From Teratosphaeria epicoccoides (taxonomy: Eukaryota; Ascomycota; Dothideomycetes; Mycosphaerellales; Teratosphaeriaceae), in contig JADDMT010000300.1 of assembly GCA_021401465.1 (NCBI GenBank), forward strand, positions 1-14,268: a stretch of 14,268 nucleotides of DNA, given 5' to 3'. The notes under the pieces were generated by a model. That model did no database searches and was not told where the DNA came from. It was given only the letters and a program-made list of their open reading frames with translations. This document shows positions 9,474 to 14,268 of the stretch, in pieces. How positions within the stretch are numbered: position 1 is the first letter of the stretch; each line of letters begins with the position of its first letter. A program made the position numbers and the translations under genes.

Positions 9474-9607
9474 GGATCTGTCACGTGAGGACAGATCCCT
9501 AGATCTGTAGGGTTAGTCTACAGATCTATAGGCTTGCAAGGAAGAAGGGATCTGTCACGTGATAATAGACCCTTAGATCTGTAGGGTTAGTCCACAGATC
9601 TACAGAC
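9474..9607 (+). promoter_or_regulatory. Duplicated CACGTG/hairpin module in the LTR
   Basis: Two modules repeat with a 74-bp period. Module 1 has GGATCTGTC (9474-9482) and GACAGATCC (9490-9498) flanking CACGTG, then AGATCTGTAG (9501-9510) and CTACAGATCT (9518-9527) around GGTTAGT. Module 2 repeats this from about 9548, with CACGTG at 9556-9561. CACGTG is the core site of fungal bHLH factors. The same arrangement occurs in LTR2, LTR3 and, partly decayed, in the element B LTR. It is likely the U3 enhancer region, since it lies upstream of the TATA at 9663. Confidence 0.65.
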
Positions 9608-9662
9608 ACGGATCTGTCAGGTCTGTCGACAGATCTAACAGAGCTGCTCTGTTGCTCTCTAG

Positions 9663-9668
9663 TATATA
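9663..9668 (+). promoter_or_regulatory. Likely LTR promoter TATA box
   Basis: TATATA lies downstream of the CACGTG modules and about 170 bp before the LTR end. The same word occurs in LTR2 and LTR3 and in the reverse-oriented element B LTR. The position suits a U3/R promoter. Confidence 0.5.
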
Positions 9669-9897
9669 GGGATGGCTTTAGGACAGGCAGTTAGGAGCTT
9701 CGTGCTTAATCTCAATTTAATCCTCTCTTACTTAGAGGAGAGTTAGTTACAAGGTCAACTGCTATTGTCGATATTCTTCACAGCTCCCAAGTCTAACACC
9801 TGGTCACCTTCCTGCTATCGGCACCTACCCTTATGATATTTTGAGCACTACTTCTAGGGAAGCATCAGGAGACTCGGCGAGCGCTTGACATACGCCT

Positions 9898-10770
9898 ATG
9901 TCAAGTAGTTCTTTAACTATTAGTTTAAGCTCTAGCGACAGTTAACCGACACCATGAGAACAAGTTGCCGCTATACCTCAAATCACGTAGTAGCTCGAAT
10001 CCATTCACCTTAGCGAGATAGCTCTAGCATCCGTCGCAGGTTCAACTACCGGGAATAGACACAGCAATAACGGCTTCAAGATAGGAAGCCCTACAGAGTT
10101 CATAGGATAACGATCTTAAGTCGAGATGTTTATCCTACAATGCTAGTTAGCATTTAACGTAGATACGGAACGGTTTACGACACATCATAAGCGAATGATG
10201 TACATTGTCTCTTACCTGAAGGGACTAGCGTTCGAGTTTATCCAGCCTCATCTAACGGATTATCTGGATCACGTTAGCAGCGCCGAAGCCAGGAAGACGA
10301 CGACTAGGGAGATTCTTAACTTAGACAAGTCTTTGTTTAAGGCATTACGCGAAGCGTTCGGGCTTAGTAATAAGCAACAAGAGGCCGAAAGAGCTCTCCT
10401 AGGAATCTAGCAGAAGGGTTCCGCCACGAAGTACCGCGCGGACTTTCAGACCCTCTCTGCTCGAGTCGACTAGAATGATAACGCTTTAGCCGCTTAGTTC
10501 TACTAGGGACTAAAGGAGACAGTTAAAGATGAAATTGCCCGAGGAGATTAGCTAACGACACTCAAGGAAATAAGCGATCTCGCGATTAGAATCGATAATC
10601 GCATCTAGGAACGACAGCAAGAACGACAACATGGAAATCGCAAGCCGGCGCAGGCTAACCATAAGGTCTAACGATCGGCACCGAAATGGCGAAGCGATTA
10701 CTACGGTCTCTAACCTATGGAGTTAGATGCGACTAAGGGGCGTCCGAGGAATAGACCCCGAGTGTCATGA
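9898..10770 (+). pseudogene. Element C gag, first copy, truncated by LTR2
   Basis: The frame starts at ATG 9898 (copy 2 reads MLSSSLTVSSSSS from the equivalent site), 59 bp after the LTR, and runs 288 codons to the junction. It then gains VS-stop from LTR2. After a Ser-rich start it shows the Ty3/Gypsy gag capsid pattern: VEMFILQC-stop-LAFN near 10120, MMYIVSYLKG at 10195, FEFIQPHLTDYLDH, then ALREAFG and KYRADF. The zinc knuckle is missing because the LTR cuts the gene before it. Numerous TAG or TAA codons lie at positions that are Gln or Trp in relatives; some are intact in copy 2 (for example CAA at the RSQV site). Gag would form the virus-like particle. Confidence 0.92.
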
Positions 10771-11252
10771 GTGTCAGGAGTACTGTCCGGAGTACTGTAG
10801 GATACAGGATCATGTGGGTCCTAAGTGCTATGAGTCATAGTACCGTCATAGGAGTACTATGAGTCATAGGCATAGTCATGGAAGAAAGGATCTGTCACGT
10901 GAGGACAGATCCCCGGATCTGTAGGGTTAGTCTACAGATCTATGGGCTTGCAAGGAAGAAGGGATCTGTCACGTGATAACAGACCCTTAGATCTGTAGGG
11001 TTAGTCCATAGATCTACAGACACGGATCTGTCGGGTCTGTCGACAGATCTAACAGAGCTGCTCTGTCGCTCTCTAGTATATAGGGATAGCTTTAGGATAG
11101 GTAGTTAGGAGCTTCGTGCTTAATCTCAATTCAATCCTCTCTTGCTTAGAGGAGAGTTAGTTACAAGGTCAACTACTATTATCGATATTCTTCACAGCTC
11201 CCGAGTCTAACACCTGGTTACCTTCCTGCTATCGGCACCTACCCTTATGACA
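10763..11252 (+). repeat. Element C LTR2 (internal)
   Basis: 490 bp, from TGTCATGAG to TTATGACA, with the same CACGTG modules and TATATA as LTR1. CCGAG (10758-10762) precedes it. Differences from LTR1 that I could align are all transitions, including CG at 10914-10915 where LTR1 and LTR3 have TA. It separates the two gag copies and is probably a recombination product. Confidence 0.95.
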
Positions 11253-11311
11253 TTTTAAGCACTACTTCTAGGGAAGCATCAGGAGACTCGGCGAGCGCTT
11301 GACATACGCCT

Positions 11312-12184
11312 ATGTTAAGTAGTTCTTTAACTGTTAGTTCAAGCTCTAGCGACAGTCAACCGACACCACGAGAACAAGTTGCCGCTATACCTCAAATCAC
11401 GTAGTAGCTCGAATCCATTCACCTTAGCGAGATGGCTCTAGCATCCGTCGCAGGTTTAACTACTAGGAATAGACACGGCAACAACAGCTTCAAGATGGGA
11501 AGCCCTACAGAGTTCACAGGACAACGATCTCAAGTCGAGATGTTTATCCTACAATGCTAGTTAGCATTTAACGTAGATACGGAATGGTTTACGACACATC
11601 ATAAGCGAATGATGTACATTGTCTCTTACCTGAAGGGACCGGCGTTCGAGTTTATCTAGCCTCATCTAATGGATTATCTGGATCACGTCAGCAGCGCTAA
11701 AGCCAGGAAGACGACGACTAGGGAGATTCTTAACTTAGACAAGTCTTTGTTTAAGGCATTACGCGAAGCGTTCGGGCTCGGTAATAAGCAACAAGAGGCC
11801 AAAAGAGCTCTCCTAGGAATCTAGCAGAAGGGTTCCGCCACGAAGTACCGCGCGGACTTTTAGACCCTCTCTGCTTAAGTCGACTAGAATGATAACGCTT
11901 TAGCCGCTTAGTTCTACTAGGGACTAAAGGAGACGGTTAAAGATGAAATTGCCTGAGGAGATCGGCTAACGACACTCAAGGAAATGAGCGATCTCGCGAT
12001 TAGAATCGATAATCGCATCTAGGAACGACAGCAAGAACGACAACATGGAAATCGCAAGCCGGCGCAGGCTAACTATAAGGTCTAACGATCGGCACCGAAA
12101 TGGCAAAGCGATTACTACGGTCTCTAACCTATGGAGTTAGATGCGACTAAGGGGCGTCCGAGGAATGGACCCCGAGTGTCATGA
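11312..12184 (+). pseudogene. Element C gag, second copy, truncated by LTR3
   Basis: Same length and frame as the first copy (offset 1414), starting at ATG 11312 with MLSSSLTVSS. It keeps some codons lost in copy 1, such as TGQRSQVEMF intact near 11518-11545, but has its own stops, for example TAG at 11656 where copy 1 has CAG. It ends at the CCGAG boundary with LTR3. Its frame joins the gag remainder after LTR3 without a gap: ATKGRPRNGPR here, GKPRKGSPPQ there. Confidence 0.92.
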
Positions 12185-12666
12185 GTGTCAGGAGTACTGT
12201 CCGGAGTACTGTAGGATACAGGATCATGAGGGTCCTAAGTGCTATAAGTCATAGTACCGTCATGGGAGTACTATGAGTCATAGGCATAGTCATAGAAGAA
12301 AGGATCTGTCACGTGAGGACAGATCCCTAGATCTATAGGGTTAGTCTACAGATCTATGGGCTTGCAAGGAAGAAGGGATCTGTCACGTGATGACAGACCC
12401 TTGGATCTGTAGGGTTAGTCCACAGATCTACAGACACGGATCTGTCGGGTCTGTCGACAGATCTAACAGAGCTGCTCTGTTACTCTCTAGTATATAGGGA
12501 TGGCTTTAGGACAGGCAGTTAGGAGCTTCGTGCTTAATCTTAATTCAATCCTCTCTTGCTTAGAGGAGAGTCAGTTACAAGGTTAACTGCCATTGTCGAT
12601 ATTCTTTACAGCTCCCGAGTCTAACACCTAGTTACCTTCCTGCTATCGGCACCTACCCTTATGACA
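12177..12666 (+). repeat. Element C LTR3, solo LTR inserted in gag
   Basis: 490 bp, from TGTCATGAG to ATGACA, flanked by CCGAG on the left (12172-12176) and CCGAG on the right (12667-12671). A 5-bp target duplication is normal for Ty3/Gypsy. Removing the LTR and one CCGAG restores a continuous gag frame. At 12229 it has A where LTR1 and LTR2 have T, the only transversion I noticed among the copies. Confidence 0.93.
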
Positions 12667-13594
12667 CCGAGGAAAGCCGCGGAAGGGCTCTCCTCCCCAG
12701 AATGGGCTGAAGAAGCCATTCGACAAGAGTAATCTCGAGTGCTACAACTGCGGAAAGAAAGGACACTTTTCCCGCGAATGTTTTGCTAAGAAGCAACGAC
12801 AAGAGCTGCCTAGGATAGAGCAGGCTCGCGCGACAACGACGGCACCTAAGCAAAAGGTCGCCGCTACTCGAGAACCGGACCATGCCGCACTTACTTGGAC
12901 TGCGTGCTACGACGACGATTGTCGAATTCACAAGAGTGATAAAGATGGTTCTGGATAGTACCCTAGCCGAAACAAGGCACAGTCGATCTGTGCGCTAAGG
13001 GGTACACCTTCTAGTACGACAGTCCTGAGAGAACAGGAACTAGAAGAAGAAGAAGAAGGTTCGGACGACAACTACGAGCTTGTCGAAGCCGTCATTCCTG
13101 ATTCCGAGGAAGACGAGAGCATAGAGCGATAGGCTATGCCGCTACATGACATTAGACTCGACATTATCTGGATCATACAGAACTAGTAGGCTTAGGCTTG
13201 CCCATGGATTAATAGAGTACAACACGTCGACTAGCTTCAGTATGACGAACTAGCCGACTGTATGCGACGACACCTAAGGAGACTACCGGTCGTAGCTTAA
13301 CCTCACGCGCATCAGAAAGTTGTCCAAGAAATTGTACCGTTCGGGGTAGAGTTCACGCCCTAGGGAGGCTACCTAACCCACAAAGGTATTCAGATTCCAC
13401 GAGCGCTACGACTCCGAGTCTATCATTTAAAGATAGAGTACGCAAGGAACGCGTAGGAACAGCAAGGCCAAGAACGCGAACGATCTCTTAGGCCAGAAAA
13501 CGGTAACGCTTACAGAAGAAGCCGAGACCGCACGATCCCTGAACTAGTCCGTGAAGACAGTTATTCGGGAAACGACGAGGTCCGCCGAAATTAG
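12667..13594 (+). pseudogene. Element C gag 3' part with CCHC zinc knuckle
   Basis: This frame continues gag beyond the LTR3 insertion. A basic linker (RKGSPPQNGLKKPF) leads to the zinc knuckle C-x2-C-x4-H-x4-C at 12740-12781 (CYNCGKKGHFSREC), which binds the element's RNA in this family. Then come an acidic run (ELEEEEEG near 13040) and a basic C-terminus (RERSLRP, RRSRDR). Stops are TAG at mutated sites; the TAG at 13592-13594 may be the true end or a former CAG. The end overlaps the pol frame in the -1 register, with a slippery heptamer at 13567-13573. Confidence 0.88.
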
Positions 13595-14268
13595 ACCCAC
13601 GGACAGACTAGACAGGGCTGCAACGATGTGCCGCGATTGGCGCCAGATACGCGAACAACCTTAGAGTATGGTTGCACATCGACGAGACGCTAGCTAGGGC
13701 CTTAATAGATTCAGGATGTACTAGAATCTTCATGACGCCCAAGTTCGCCAGGACAGCTAGGATAAAGCTACAGGCGAAAACGAATGCTTTCTCGCTATAA
13801 GCGATCGATAGAAAGCCGGTCACGTACAACTAAGGAATAGTTGACAAGGAGACCGAGATGATGCCTCTGCGGATAGGACGCTACCGAGAGATGCTCTAGT
13901 TCGACATCACGGAGTCGCTAGGCTTGGATGTAGTACTAGGGTTGCCATAGCTAAGGAACGCTAACCCCTATATCGACTAGAAGAATGAGAGGATCTAGTT
14001 CCCAGAACTCTCAAGATCGATACCTCTACCTGTAGTACACGACGTACTAGGCAAGATCGAAATATGTGCTATGACTTCAAGCGAGATGGTAGCCGCCATC
14101 AAGGATCCAGAACAGGAAGTGCACGTCCTATGGGTCAAAGTAACGCAATCGGAAGTCAGGGTCGAATTTACAGTTCCTAATGAGTATAAAGAGTTCGCTA
14201 CTCTTTTCGAGGAAGAACCCGACCAAGAAGCTCTGCCAGAACACTAGGAGTAGGACCACGGGATACCC
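13555..14268 (+). pseudogene. Element C pol start: aspartic protease and first residues of RT
   Basis: This frame is -1 to gag and opens after a TGA at 13552. It reads LQRCAAIGARYANNLRVW, then the protease active site ALIDSGCTR with Asp at 13708-13710, and the second protease hallmark GLDVVLGLP-stop-LRN near 13921-13960, followed by NPYID. The last residues, LFEEEPDQEALPEH-stop-E-stop-DHGIP, are the usual entry into Ty3/Gypsy reverse transcriptase (LPxHxPWDHxI). Stops again sit at expected Trp and Gln codons. The frame runs off the window. Confidence 0.92.
13567..13604 (+). promoter_or_regulatory. Candidate -1 ribosomal frameshift signal for gag-pol
   Basis: The heptamer GGGAAAC (13567-13573) lies so that gag codons read GGA and AAC, the canonical X_XXY_YYZ layout. 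It falls inside the overlap where both frames can be open (13555-13591). Six bases later GTCCG (13580-13584) can pair with CGGAC (13600-13604) around a 15-nt loop. A -1 shift here puts ribosomes into the protease frame. Several fungal Gypsy elements (MAGGY, for example) are known to use -1 shifting. Confidence 0.6.

Larger units (their letters stand above)
9349..9838 (+). repeat. Element C LTR1 (5' LTR)
   Basis: It begins TGTCATGAGTGTCAGG and ends CCTTATGATA; the sister copies end ATGACA, giving the inverted termini TGTCAT / ATGACA. It contains two modules with CACGTG (9482-9487 and 9556-9561) in inverted repeats, then a TATATA (9663-9668) that probably starts transcription of the element. 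Just inside it, TGAGCACTAC (from 9842) could be a mutated primer-binding site in which TGG became TGA, but this is a guess. It interrupts element B pol. Confidence 0.95.
9349..12666 (+). mobile_element. Tandem LTR-gag array: LTR, gag 5' part, LTR, gag 5' part, LTR
   Basis: Three 490-bp LTRs begin at 9349, 10763 and 12177, exactly 1414 bp apart, and enclose two copies of a 924-bp internal segment. The spacing is identical because I found no indel between copies. Both internal segments end in CCGAG, and the base after LTR3 is again CCGAG (12667-12671). The left flank of LTR1 (TAAGG at 9344-9348) is different and belongs to element B pol. This fits an LTR insertion into gag followed by duplication through LTR-LTR recombination. 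Confidence 0.9.

Noticed and set aside
9349..12666. CRISPR-like or satellite array
   Set aside because: The period is 1414 bp, and the units are LTR plus gag with TGTCAT/ATGACA ends and a target-site duplication, so this is a retroelement array.
12659..12931. 90-codon minus-strand frame
   Set aside because: It is opposite the gag zinc-knuckle region and crosses the LTR3 boundary, so it is a shadow frame.

Overview
The window looks like a transposon-dense stretch of a filamentous ascomycete (Pezizomycotina) genome. It holds at least three Ty3/Gypsy LTR retrotransposon copies, nested in each other and heavily mutated in the style of RIP (repeat-induced point mutation). The evidence for a fungus is chromodomain-type integrases, a 51-nt intron with a GTAAGT donor, a GCTAAC branch site and a TAG acceptor, and reading frames that stay in register while Gln and Trp codons have become TAG or TAA. 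Almost all differences between near-identical copies are transitions. No ordinary host gene, tRNA, rRNA or CRISPR array was recognised.

Layout. Element A (+): 2-2113 is the 3' part of pol (RNase H, integrase, chromodomain). It is followed at 2254-3750 by a convergent minus-strand gene with one intron that encodes a Cys-cluster, Lys-rich protein. 3751-5966 has no recognisable gene; it is GC-rich and structured up to about 4870, then AT-rich with a 23-bp triplicated repeat. Element B (-): 3' LTR at 5967-6406, polypurine tract at 6407-6420, a plus-strand antisense gene at 6487-7107 (Cys cluster plus coiled coil), then pol on the minus strand at 7102-9348. B pol is cut inside reverse transcriptase by element C (+), which starts at 9349. 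C consists of LTR1, the 5' part of gag, LTR2, a second copy of the 5' part of gag, LTR3, then the 3' part of gag, protease and the first residues of reverse transcriptase, running out of the window at 14268.

The three C LTRs are each 490 bp and lie exactly 1414 bp apart. LTR3 sits in gag with the 5-bp duplication CCGAG on both sides, and the gag frame is continuous across it once LTR3 is removed. The simplest history has three steps: C inserted into B; another copy of the family inserted into C's own gag and was reduced to a solo LTR; unequal recombination between LTRs then duplicated the LTR-gag unit.

Two observations stand out. Gypsy elements A and B both have a gene running convergently to pol just downstream of it (in B it lies demonstrably between pol and the 3' LTR), and both encode small Cys-cluster proteins. 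Element C keeps a G_GGA_AAC slippery heptamer, in the right frame, at a gag/pol overlap, followed by a possible stem. Everything that codes here is a pseudogene because of in-frame stops.
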